NCBI GenBank assembly: GCA_947650365.1
Contig: OX393556.1
Location: forward strand, 80,046,579 to 80,110,578
Source: Chamaelirium japonicum
Taxonomy: Eukaryota; Streptophyta; Magnoliopsida; Liliales; Melanthiaceae
Direction of reading: 5' to 3'
Length of the DNA stretch: 64,000 bases
A model generated the notes under the pieces. That model saw nothing but the letters and a program-made list of their open reading frames with translations, was not told the DNA's origin and made no database searches. Both the position numbers and the translations under genes were made by a program. Shown in pieces: positions 52,465 through 63,712 of this stretch (position 1 is its first letter; each line of letters starts with the position of its first letter).

Positions 52465-54491
52465 GTTCTATTCATTCGTACGATCCATTCTAATTCATTC
52501 GTATGATCCATTCTTATTCATTCGCACAATCTATTCTAATTCATTCGTACGATCCATTATAATTCATTAGCACGATCCATTCTAATTCATTCATACAATC
52601 CATTCTAATTCTTTCACACGATCCATTCTAATTCATTCGTACGACCCATTCTAATTTCTATTCTAATTCATTCATACGATCCATTCTTATTCATTCGCAC
52701 GATCCATTCTAATTCATTCATACGATCCATTCTAAGTCATTCGTACGATCCATTCTAATTCATTCGCACGATCGATTCTAATTCATTCATACAATCCATT
52801 CTAATTCTTTTGCACGATCCTTTCTAATTCATTCGTACGATCCATTCTAATTCATTCGTACAATCAATTCTAATTCATTCGTACGATCCATTCTAATTTA
52901 TTCGTACAATCCATTATATTTCATTCGTACGATCCATTCTTACTCATTCGTACGATCTATTCTAATTCATTCGCACGAATGTATCCATCTATTTCATTCG
53001 TATGATCCATTCTAATTCATTCGTTTGATCCATTCTAATTCATTCGTACGATCCATTCTAATTTATTCGCACGATCCATTCTAATTCATTCATACGATAC
53101 ATTCTAATTCATTCACACAATCTATTCTAATTCATTCGTACGATCCATTCTAATTCATTCGCACGAATGTATCCATTCTAATTCCTTCGTACAATCCATT
53201 CTAATTCATTCGTACGATCCATTCTAATTCATTCGCATAATCTATTCTAATTCATTCGCATGAATGTATCCATTCTAATTCATTCGTACGATCCATTCTA
53301 ATTCATTCGCACGAATGTATCCATTCTAATTCATTCGTACGATTCATTCTAATTCATTCGTACGATCCATTCTAATTCATTCGCACGAATGTATCCATCC
53401 TTTGTACGATCCATTCTAATTCATTCATACGATCCATTCTAATTCATTCGTACGATCCATTCTAATTCATTCGCACGATCCATTCTTACTCATTCGTACG
53501 ATCCATTCGAATTCACTCGTACGATCCATTCTAATTCGTTCATACGATCCATTCTAATTCATTCATATGATCCATTCTAATTGCTTCGTACAATCCATTC
53601 TAATTCATTCGTACGATCCATTCTAATTCATTCGCACGATCCATTCTTACTCATTCGTACGATCCATTCGAATTCACTCGTACGATCCATTCTAATTCAT
53701 TCATACGATCCATTCTAATTCATTCATACGATCCATTCTAATTCCTTCGTACGATCCAATCTAATTCATTCGTACGATCCATTGTAATTCATTCGCACGA
53801 TCCACTCTCATTCATACGATCCATTCTATTTCATTCATACGATCCATTCAAATTCATTCGCACGATCTATTCTAATTCATTTGTATCCATTCTATTTCAT
53901 TCGTACGATCCATTCTATTTCATTTGTACGATCCATTCTAATTCATTCGCACAATCTATTCTAATTCATTCACACGATCCATTCTAATTCATTCGTATGA
54001 TCCATTCTAATTCATTCGTACAATCCATTCTAATTCATTCGCACGAATGTATTCTAATTCATTCGTACGATCCATTCTAATTCATTAGCACAATCTATTC
54101 TAATTCATTTGTACTATCCATTCTAATTCATTCATACGATTCATTCTATTTCATTCGCATGATCCATTCTAATTCATTCATACGATCCATTCGAATTCAT
54201 TCATACAATTCATTCTAATTCTTTCACACGATCCATTCTATTTCATTCATACGATCCATTCTAATTCATTCGCACGATCCATTCTAATTCATTCATACGA
54301 TCCATTCTAATTCATTCATACGATCCATTCTAATTCATTCGCACGATCCATTCTAATTCATTCATACGATCCAATCTAATTCATTCATACGATCCATTCT
54401 AATTCATTCGTACAATCCATTCTAATTCATTCGCACGATCCATTCGAATTCACACATACGATCCATTCTAATTCATTCGTATGATACATTC
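52465..54491 (+). repeat. Longest forward satellite block (2.0 kb)
   Basis: About 86 forward units, with an intact 97 bp phrase at 52,888-52,984 and a 161 bp tandem duplication near 53,440-53,761. A CCATCCTTTG unit lies at 53,395. Confidence 0.94.
53440..53761 (+). repeat. 161 bp tandem duplication, two copies
   Basis: The run CGCACG, CTTACTC, CGAATTCACTCG recurs with ATTCACTCGT at 53,511 and 53,672, exactly seven units apart. Confidence 0.9.
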
Positions 54492-56201
54492 CGAATGAAT
54501 TAGAATGGATCGTGCTAATGAATTAGAATTGATCGTACGAATGAATTAGAATGGATCGTGTGAATGAATTAGAATGGATCATATGAATGAATTAGAATGG
54601 ATACATTCATGGGAATGAATAAGAATGGATCGTACGAATGAATTAGAATGGATCGTGCGAATGAATTAGAATGGATCGTACGAATGAATTAGAATGGATC
54701 GTACGAATGAATTAGAATGGATCGTACGAATGAATTAGAATGGATCGTACGAATGAATTAGAATGGATCGTGCGAATGAATTAGAATGGATCGTACGAAT
54801 GAATTAGAATGGATCGTATGAATGAATTAGAATGGATACATTCATGGGAATAAATAAGAATGGTTCGTATGAATGAATTAGAATGGATCGTGCGAATGAA
54901 TTAGAATGGATCGTACGAATGAATTAGAATGGATCGTATGAATGAATTAGAATGGATACATTCCTGGGAATGAATAAGAATGGATCGTACGAATGAATTA
55001 GAATGGATCGTGCGAATGAATTAGAATGGATCGTACGAATGAATTAGAATGGATCGTACGAATGAATTAGAATGGATTGTACGAATGAATTAGAATGGAT
55101 CGTACGAATGAATTAGAATGGATTGTGCGAATGAATTAGAATGGATTGTGCGAATAAATTAGAATGGATCGTACGAATGAATTAGAATGGATACATTCGT
55201 GCGAATGAATTAGAATGGATCGTATGAATGAGTAAGAATGGATCGTACGAATGAAATAGAATGGATTGTACGAATGAATTAGAATGGATTCATTCGAATG
55301 AATTAGAAAGGATCGTGTGAAAGAATTAGAATGGATTGTATGAATGAATTAGAATGGATCGTATGAATGAATTATAATGGATACATTCATGGGAATGAAT
55401 AAGAATGGATCGTACGAATGAATTAGAATGGATACATTCGTGCGAATGAATTAGAATGGATCATACGAATGAATTAGAATGGATCGTATGTATGAATTAG
55501 AATGGATCATACGATTAAATAAGAATGGATCGTACAAATGAATTAGAATGGATCGTACGAATGAATTAGAATGGATCGTGTGAAAGAATTAGAATGGATT
55601 GTATGAATGAATTAGAATGGATCGTTTGAATGAATTAGAATGGATCGTACGAAGGAATTAGAATGGATCGTACGAATGAATTAGAATGGATCGTATGAAT
55701 GAATTAGAATGGATCGTGCGAATGAATTAGAATGGATCGTACGAATGAATTAGATTGGATCTTATGAATGAATTAGAATGGATCGTGCGAATGAATTAGA
55801 ATGGATCGTACGAATGAATTAGAATGAATCGTATGAATGAATTAGAATAGATTGTATGAATGAATTAGAATGGATCATACGAATGAGTAAGAATGGATCG
55901 TACAAATGAAATAGAATGGATTGTACGAATGAATTAGAATGGATCGTACAAAGGATGGATACATTCATGCGAATAAATTAGAATGGATCGTACGAATGAA
56001 TTAGAATGGATCGTATGAATGAATTAGAATGGATCGTGCGAATGAATTAGAATGGATCATACAAATGAATTAGAATGGATCGTATGAATGAATTAGAATA
56101 GATCGTGCGAATGAATTAGAATGGATCGTACGAATGAGTAAGAATGGATCGTATGAATAAATTAGATTGGATCGTATTACTGAATTAGAATGGATCGTGC
56201 G
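54492..56201 (-). repeat. Reverse satellite block
   Basis: About 73 reverse units. The left part is a uniform local amplification marked by GGGAATGAATAAG. An intact 97 bp phrase lies at 55,191-55,287, followed by GATTCATTCGAATG and the GAAAG dimer as in the 32.6, 35.9 and 46.3 kb copies. Confidence 0.94.
54611..55065 (-). repeat. Local amplification with 120 bp period
   Basis: GGGAATRAATAAGAATGG markers at 54,611, 54,846 and 54,966 are spaced 235 and 120 bp. The 120 bp unit is four 23 bp units plus one 28 bp unit, and 235 is 120 plus five more 23 bp units. Confidence 0.87.
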
Positions 56202-56346
56202 CACAATCTATTCTAATTCATTCGCACGATCCATTCTAATTCATTCATACGATCCATTCTAATTCATTCGTACAATCCATTCTAATTCATTCATATGATC
56301 CAATCTAATTCATTCATACGATCCATTCTAATTCATTCGTACAATC
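56202..56346 (+). repeat. Short forward block
   Basis: About six forward units. The left edge is GTGCGCACAATC, on the GTGCGCAC palindrome; the right edge CAATCAATTAGAATGG is a switch at AATT. Confidence 0.9.
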
Positions 56347-57364
56347 AATTAGAATGGATCGTATGAATGAATTAGAATGGATCGTGAATGAATTAGAATG
56401 GATCGTATGAATGAATTAGAATAAAGGAATTAGAATGGATCGTACGAAGGAATTAGAATGGATCGTACGAAGGGATTAGAATGGATCGTATGAATGAATT
56501 AGAATGGATACATTCGTGCGAAAGAATTCGAATGGATCATATGAATGAATTAGAATGGATCGTACGAATGAATTAGAATAGATCGTACGAATGAATTAGA
56601 ATGGATCGTACGAATGAATTAGAATAGATACATTCGTGCGAATGAATTTGAATGGATCATACGAATGAGTAAGAATGGATCGTACGAATGAAATAGAAGG
56701 GATTGTACGAATGAATTAGAATGGATCGTGCGAATGAATTAGAATCGATCGTACGAATGAGTAAGAATGGATCGTACGAATGAAATAGAATGGATCGTAC
56801 GAATGAATTAGAATGGATCGTACGAATAATTAGAATTGATAGATTCATGCGAATGAATTAGAATGGATCGTACGAATGAGTAAGAATGGATCGTACATTC
56901 GTGCGAATGAAATAGAATGGATTGTACGAATGAATTAGAATGGATCGTACGAATGAATTAGAATGGATACATTCGTGCAAAAGAATTAGAATGGATTGTA
57001 TGAATGAATTAGAATGGATCATACGAATGAAATAGAATGGATCGTACGATTGAATTAGAAATGGATCGTATAAATGAATTAGAATAGATCGTGCGAATGA
57101 ATTAGAATAGATTGTGCGAATGAATTAGAATGGATCGTACGAATGAATTAGAATGGATTGTATGAATGAATTAGAATGAATCGTACGAATGAATTAGCCT
57201 CGTATGAATGAATTAGAATGGATCGTACGAATGAATTAGAATGGATCGTACGAATGAATTAGAATGGATCGTATGAATGAATTAGATTGGATCGTACGAA
57301 TCAATTAGAATGGATCATACGAATGAATTAGAATGCATCGTACGAATGAATTAGAATGGATACA
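56347..57364 (-). repeat. Reverse satellite block
   Basis: About 43 reverse units, rich in GAGTAAG and GAAATAG units. A 63-codon open frame on the complement (56,657-56,848) arises from those variants and encodes only the periodic satellite peptide. Confidence 0.93.
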
Positions 57365-57762
57365 CGATCCATTGTAATTCATTCATACGAATGGATCGTA
57401 CGAATGAATTAGAATGGATCGTATGAATGAATTAGAATGGATCGTGCGAATGAGTTAGAATGGATCGAACGATACGAATGAAATATAAAGGGTCGTACAA
57501 ACGAATTAGAATGGATCGTACGAAGGAATTAGAATGGATCGTACGAAGGAATTACAATGGATCGTACAAATGAATTAGAATGGATACATTCGTGCGAATG
57601 AATTAGAATGGATTGTACGAATAAGTAAGAATGGATCGTATGAATGAATTAGAATGGATACATTCGTGCGAATGAATTTGAATGGATCGTGCAAATGAAT
57701 TAGAATGGATCGTACGAATGAGTAAGAATGGATCGTACGAATGAATTAGAATGGATCGTACG
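57365..57762. repeat. One forward unit then reverse block
   Basis: F 57,365-57,389 is a single unit (GATCCATTGTAATTC); R 57,390-57,762 follows. A 60-codon periodic frame (57,603-57,785, complement) crosses the next switch and is not a gene. Confidence 0.88.
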
Positions 57763-58083
57763 TCTAATTCATTCATACGATCCAATCTAATTCATTCATA
57801 CGATCCATTCTAATTCATTCGTACGATCCATTCTAATTCTTTCGTACGATCCATTCTAATTCATTCATTCGATCCATTCTAATTCATTCGCATGAATATA
57901 TCTATTCTAATTCATTCGCACGAATGAATCCATTCTAAATCATTCGTACAATCCATTCTAATTCCTTCGTACGATCCATTCTATTTCATTCGTATGATCC
58001 TTTCTAATTCATTCGTACGATCCATTCTAATTCCTTCGAACGATCCATTCTAATTCATTCGATCCATTCTATTTCATTCGTAT
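57763..58083 (+). repeat. Forward satellite block
   Basis: About 14 forward units. It starts at GATCGTACGTCTAATTC and ends at CATTCGTATGAATTAG. Confidence 0.91.
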
Positions 58084-58852
58084 GAATTAGAATGGATCGT
58101 ATGAATGAATTAGAATGGATCGTATGAATGAATTAGAATGGATCGTACGAATGAATTAGATTGGATTGTATGAATGAATTAGAATGGATCGTGCGAATGA
58201 ATTAGAATGGATCGTACGAATGAATTAGAATGGATCGTACGAATGAATTAGAATGGATCGTACAAAGGATGGATACATTCGTGCGAATGAATTAGAATGG
58301 ATCGTACGAATGAATTAGAATGGATCGTATGAATGAATTAGATTGGATCGTATGAATGAATTAGAATGGATCGTGCGAATGAATTAGAATGGGATCGTAC
58401 GAATGAATTAGAATGGATAGAGTCATGAAAATGAATTAGAATGGATCGTATGAATGAATTAGAATGGATCATACGAATGAGTAAGAATGGATCGTACGAA
58501 TGAAATAGAATGCATTGTACGAATGAATTATAATGGATCATACGAATGAATTAGAATAGATTGTATGAATGAATTAGAATGGATCGTACGAATGAATTAG
58601 AATGGATTGTGTGAATGAATTAGAATGGATCGTACGAATGAATTAGAATGGATACATTCGTGCGAATGAATTAGAATGGATCGTACGAATGAGTAAGAAT
58701 GGATCGTATGAATAAAATAGAATGGATTGTAAGAATGAATTAGAATGGATTCATTCGAATGGATTAGAATGGATCGTATGAATGAATTAGAATGGATCGT
58801 ACGAATAACTTAGAATGGATACATTCGTACGAATGAATTAGAATGGATACAC
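58084..58852 (-). repeat. Reverse satellite block
   Basis: About 32 reverse units with an intact 97 bp phrase at 58,652-58,748. A 67-codon periodic open frame (58,338-58,541, complement) is a by-product of variant units. Confidence 0.92.
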
Positions 58853-59085
58853 GATCCATTCTAATTCATTCATACGATCCATTCTAATTCATTCGTACGA
58901 TCCATTCTAATTCTTCCACACGATCCATTCTATTTCATTCATACGATCCATTATAATTCATTCGCATGATCCATTCTAATTCATTAATACGATCCATTCT
59001 AATTTATTCGCACGATCCATTCTAATTCATTTGCACGATCCATTCTAATTCATAAGTACGATCCATTCTAATTCATTTGTACGAT
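58437..59085. repeat. Distant paralogous segment, member 2 (pairs with 8,250-8,890)
   Basis: Unit order, the 97 bp phrase, the GATTCATTCGAATG remnant and the ATACACGATCC orientation junction all match the left segment at offsets of 50,187-50,192 bp. The net length difference over about 600 bp is 5 bp. Confidence 0.88.
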
Positions 59086-60747
59086 CCATTCTAATTCCTT
59101 CACACGATCCAATCTAATTCATTCGTACGATCCATTCTAATTCATTCGCCCAATCTATTATAATTCATTAGCACGATCCATTCTAATTCATTCGTTCGAT
59201 CCATTCTATTTCATTCGTACGATCCATTCTAATTCATTCGTACGATCCATTCTAATTCATTCGTACGATCCATTCTAATTCCCTTGTACGATCCATTCTA
59301 ATTCCTTCGTACGATCCATTCTAATTCCTTCATACGATCCATTCTAATTCATTCACACGAATGTATCCATTCTAATTCATTTATACGATCCATTCTAATT
59401 CATTCGTACAATCCACTCTATTTCATTCGTACGATCCATTCTTACTCATTCGTACAATCCATTCTAATTCATTCGCGCGAATGTATCCATTCTAATTCCT
59501 TCGTACGATCCATTCTAATTCCTTATACAATCCATTCTATTTCATTCGTACGATCTATTCTTACTCATTCGTACGATCCATTCTAATTCATTCGTACGAT
59601 CCATTCTAATTTATTCGCATGATCCATTCTAATTCATTCATAAAATCCAATCTAATTCAATCATACGATCCATTCTAATTCATTCGTATGATCCATTCTA
59701 ATTCCTTCGTACGATCAATTCTAATTCATTCATACGATCCATTCGAATTCATTCGTACGAACCACTCTAATTCATTCGCACGATCCATTCTAATTCATTC
59801 ATACAATCCATTCTAATTCTTTCACACGATCCATTCTAATTCATTCGCACAATCTATTCTAATTTAATCGTACGATCCATTCTAATTCATTCGTATGATC
59901 CATTCTAATTCATTCGTACGATCCATTCTATTTCATTCGTACGATCCATTCTATTTCATTCATACGATTCATTCGCACGATCCATTCTAATTCATTCGCA
60001 CGATCCATTCTAATTCATTCGTATGATCCATTCTAATTCATTCATACATTCCATTCTATTTCATTCGTACGATCCATTCTTACTCATTCGTACGATCCAT
60101 TCTAATTCATTCGCACGAATGTATCCATTCAAATTCATTCGTATGATCCATTCTAATTCATTCATACGATCCATTCTAATTCATTCGTACGATCCATTCT
60201 AATTCATTCGCACGATCCATTCTAATTCATTCGTACGATCCATTCTTATTCATTCGCACGAATGTATCCATTCTAATTCATTTGTACGATCTATTCTAAT
60301 TCATTCGTACAATCCATTCGATTTCATTCGTACGATCCATTCTTACTCATTCGTACGATCCATTCTAATTCATTCGCACGAATGTATCCATTCTAATTCA
60401 TTCGTACGATCCATTCTAATTCATTCATACGATCCATTCTAATTCATTTGCACGAATATATCCATTCTAATTCATTCGTACGATCCATTCTAATTCCTTC
60501 GTACGATCCATTCTAATTCCTTCGTACAATCCATTCTAATTCATTCGCACGATCTATCCTAATTCATTCGCACGATCCATTCTAATTCATTCATACGATC
60601 CAATCTAATTCATTCATACGATCCATTCTAATTCCTTCGTACGATCCATTCTATTTCATTCGTATGATCCATTCTAATTCCTTCGTACGATCCATTCTTA
60701 TTCATTCCCATGAATGTATCCATTCTAATTCATACGTATGATCCATT
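58853..60747 (+). repeat. Forward satellite block
   Basis: About 80 forward units with three intact 97 bp phrases (59,390, 60,028 and 60,291). It ends in a partial 321 bp phrase (60,645-60,745) cut at CATACGTATGATCCATTAG. Confidence 0.94.
60291..60387 (+). repeat. 97 bp four-unit phrase, forward copy
   Basis: Exact length and order; the second unit reads CGATTTC instead of CTATTTC. It lies 263 bp after the copy at 60,028. Confidence 0.92.
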
Positions 60748-61261
60748 AGAATGAATAAGAATGGATCGTACGAAGGAATTAGAATGGATCATACGAATAA
60801 AATAGAATGGATCGTTCAAAGGAATTAGAATGGATCGTATGAATGAATTAGATTGGATCGTATGAATGAATTAGAATGGATCGTGCGAATGAATTAGAAT
60901 GGATCGTGCGAATGAATTAGAATGGATTGTATGAAGGAATTAGAATGGATCATACGAAGGAATTAGAATGGATCGTGCAAAAGAATTAGAATGGATTGTA
61001 TGAATGAATTAGAATGGATCGTGCTAATGAATTAGAATGGATCGTACGAATGAATTAGAATAGATTGTGCGAATGAATTAGAATGGATCGTACGAATGAA
61101 TTAGAATGAATCGTAATAATGGATCGTACGAATGAAATAGAATGGCTCGTACGAATGAATTAGCATGGATCGTGCTAATGAATTAGAATGGAACGTACGA
61201 ATGAATTAGAATAGATTGTGCGAATGAATTAGAATGGATCGTACGAATGAATTAGAATGGA
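60748..61261 (-). repeat. Reverse satellite block
   Basis: About 22 reverse units. From 61,111 (TCGTAATAATGG) it is a partial reverse copy of the 321 bp phrase, which abuts a forward copy of the same phrase. Confidence 0.92.
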
Positions 61262-61519
61262 TCCATTCTATTTCATTCGTATGATCCATTCTAATTCCTT
61301 CGTAGGATCCATTCTTATTCATTCCCATGAATGTATCCATTCTAATTTATACGTACGATCCATTCTAATTCATTTATACGATCCAATCTAATTCATTCAT
61401 ACAATCCATTCTAATTTATTCGCACGAATTTATCCATTCTAATTCATTCGTACGATCCATTCTAATTCATTCGCATAATCTATTCTAATTGATTCGTACG
61501 TTCCATTATAATTCATTCA
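61111..61519. repeat. Inverted pair of partial 321 bp phrases
   Basis: The reverse part (61,111-61,260) runs from TCGTAATAATGG through GAATTAGCATGG, GTGCTAATG and GGAACGTACG. A forward copy follows at 61,263-61,519 (CTATTTC through CCCATGAATGTAT and GCACGAATTTAT to GTACGTTCC). They meet at GAATGGATCCATTC, which is self-complementary. Confidence 0.87.
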
Positions 61520-62435
61520 CACAATCTATTCTAGTTCATTCGTACGATCCATTCTAATTCATTCGCACGATCCATTCTAATTCATTCGTACAATCCATTC
61601 TATTTCATTCATACGATCCATTCTAATTCATTCATACGATCCATTCTAATTCATTCGTACGATCCATTCTAATTCATTCGTACGATCCATTCTAATTCAT
61701 TCGCACGAATGCATCCATTCAAATTCATTCGTACGATCCATTCTAATTCATTCGTACGATCCATTCTATTTCATTCGTACGATCCATTCTAATTCATTTG
61801 TACGATCCATTCTAATTCCTTCGTACAATCTATTCTAATTCATTCGCACGATCCATTCTAATTCATTCGTACGATCCATTCGAATTCATTCGCACGATCC
61901 ATTCTAATTCATTCGCACAATCTATTCTAATTCATTCGCACGAATGTATCCAATCTAATTCATTTGTGCGATCCATTCTAATTCATTCGCACGATCCATT
62001 CTAATTCATTCGCACGATCCATTCGAATTCATTAATATGATCCAATCTAATTCATTCATACGATCCATTCTAATTCATTCATACAATCCATTCTAATTCT
62101 TTCACACGATCCATTCTAATTCATTCATACGATCCATTCTAATTCATTCGTACGATTCATGCTAATTCAATCCATTCTAATTCATTCGTACGATCCATTC
62201 TTACTCATTCATACAATCTATTCTAATTCATTCGCACGAATTTATCCATTCTAATTCATTCGTACGATCCATTCTAATTCATTCGCACAATCTATTCTAA
62301 TTCATTCGCATGAATGAATCCATTCTAATTCATTCGTACAATCCTTTGTATTTTATTCGTACGATCTATTCTTACTCATTCGTATGATCCATTCTACTTC
62401 ATTCGCACGAATGTATCCATTCTAATTCATTCGTA
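61262..62435 (+). repeat. Forward satellite block
   Basis: About 50 forward units with an intact 97 bp phrase at 62,320-62,416. It ends CATTCGTATGGATACATTCG, the switch also found at 16,603. Confidence 0.93.
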
Positions 62436-62829
62436 TGGATACATTCGTGCGAATGAATTAGAATAGATCGTATGAATGAGTTAGAATAGATTGTGCGAAT
62501 GAATTAGAATGGATCGTACGAATGAATTAGAATGGATACATTCGTGCGAACGAATTAGAATGGGTCGTACGAATGAATTAGAATGGATCGTACAAATGAA
62601 ATAGAATGGATTGTACGAATGAATTAGAATGGATAGTACGAATGAATTAGAATGGATCGTGTGAAAGAATTAGAATGGATTGTATGAATGAATTAGAATG
62701 GATCGTATGATTGAATTAGAATGGATACATTCGTGCGAATGAATTAGAATGGATCGTGCGAATGAAATAGAATGGATCATACGAATGAATTAGAATGGAT
62801 CATACGAATGAATTAGAATAGATTGTGCG
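62436..62829 (-). repeat. Reverse satellite block
   Basis: About 17 reverse units. The first five parallel 16,606 onward; a GAAAG/TTGTATG dimer lies near 62,650. Confidence 0.91.
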
Positions 62830-62886
62830 ACGAATGTATCCATTCTAATTCATTCGTACGATCCATTCTAATTCATTCATACGATC
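62830..62886 (+). repeat. Two-unit forward insert
   Basis: Left edge GTGCGACGAATGTATCC; right edge CATACGATCATAGATCG. Confidence 0.88.
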
Positions 62887-63712
62887 ATAGATCGTACGAA
62901 GGAATTAGAATGGATCATACGAATGAATTAGAATGAATGGATCGTACGAATGAATTAGAATGGATCGTACGAATGAATTAGAATGGATACATTTGTGCGA
63001 ATGAATTAGAATGGATCGTACGAATGAATAAGAATGGATCGTACGAATGAAATAGAATGGATTGTACGAAGGAATTAGAATGAATCATACGAATAAAATA
63101 GAATGGATCGTACGAAGGAATTAGAATGGATCGTACGAATGAATTAGAATGGATCGTACGAATGAATTAGAATGGATCGTACGAATGAAATAGAATGGAT
63201 TGTACGAATGAATTAGAATGGATCATACGAATGAATTAGCATGGATCGTGCTAATGAATTAGAATGGAACATACGAATGAATTAGAATGGATCGTAGAAT
63301 GGATCGTATGAATGAATTAGATTGGATCGTATGAATGAATTAGAATGGATCGTACGAATGAAGTAGAATAGATCGTACGAAGGAATTAGAATGGATCGTA
63401 CGAAGGAATTAGAATGGATACATTCGTGCGAATGAATTAGAATGGATCGTACGAATGAATTAGAATGGATCGTACGAATGAATTAGAATGGATCGTACGA
63501 ATGAAATAGAATGGATTGTACGAATGAATTAGAATGGATCGTACGAATGAATTAGAATGGATACATTCGTCCAAAAGAATTAGAATGGATCGTACGAATG
63601 AATTAGAATGGATCGTACGAATGAATTAGAATGGATCGGATCGTGCGAATGAATTAGAATGGATCGTATGAATGAATTAGAATGGATTGTACGAATGAAT
63701 TAGAATAGTTTC
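62887..63712 (-). repeat. Reverse satellite block
   Basis: About 35 reverse units. The stretch from GATCGTAGAATGG at 63,290 to about 63,450 matches 20,296-20,450 unit by unit. Confidence 0.92.

Noticed and set aside
16052-58541. Open frames on the complement at 16,052-16,243, 56,657-56,848, 57,603-57,785 and 58,338-58,541
   Set aside because: Same periodic peptide as the + strand frames; one of them crosses an orientation switch. They are by-products of the repeat.
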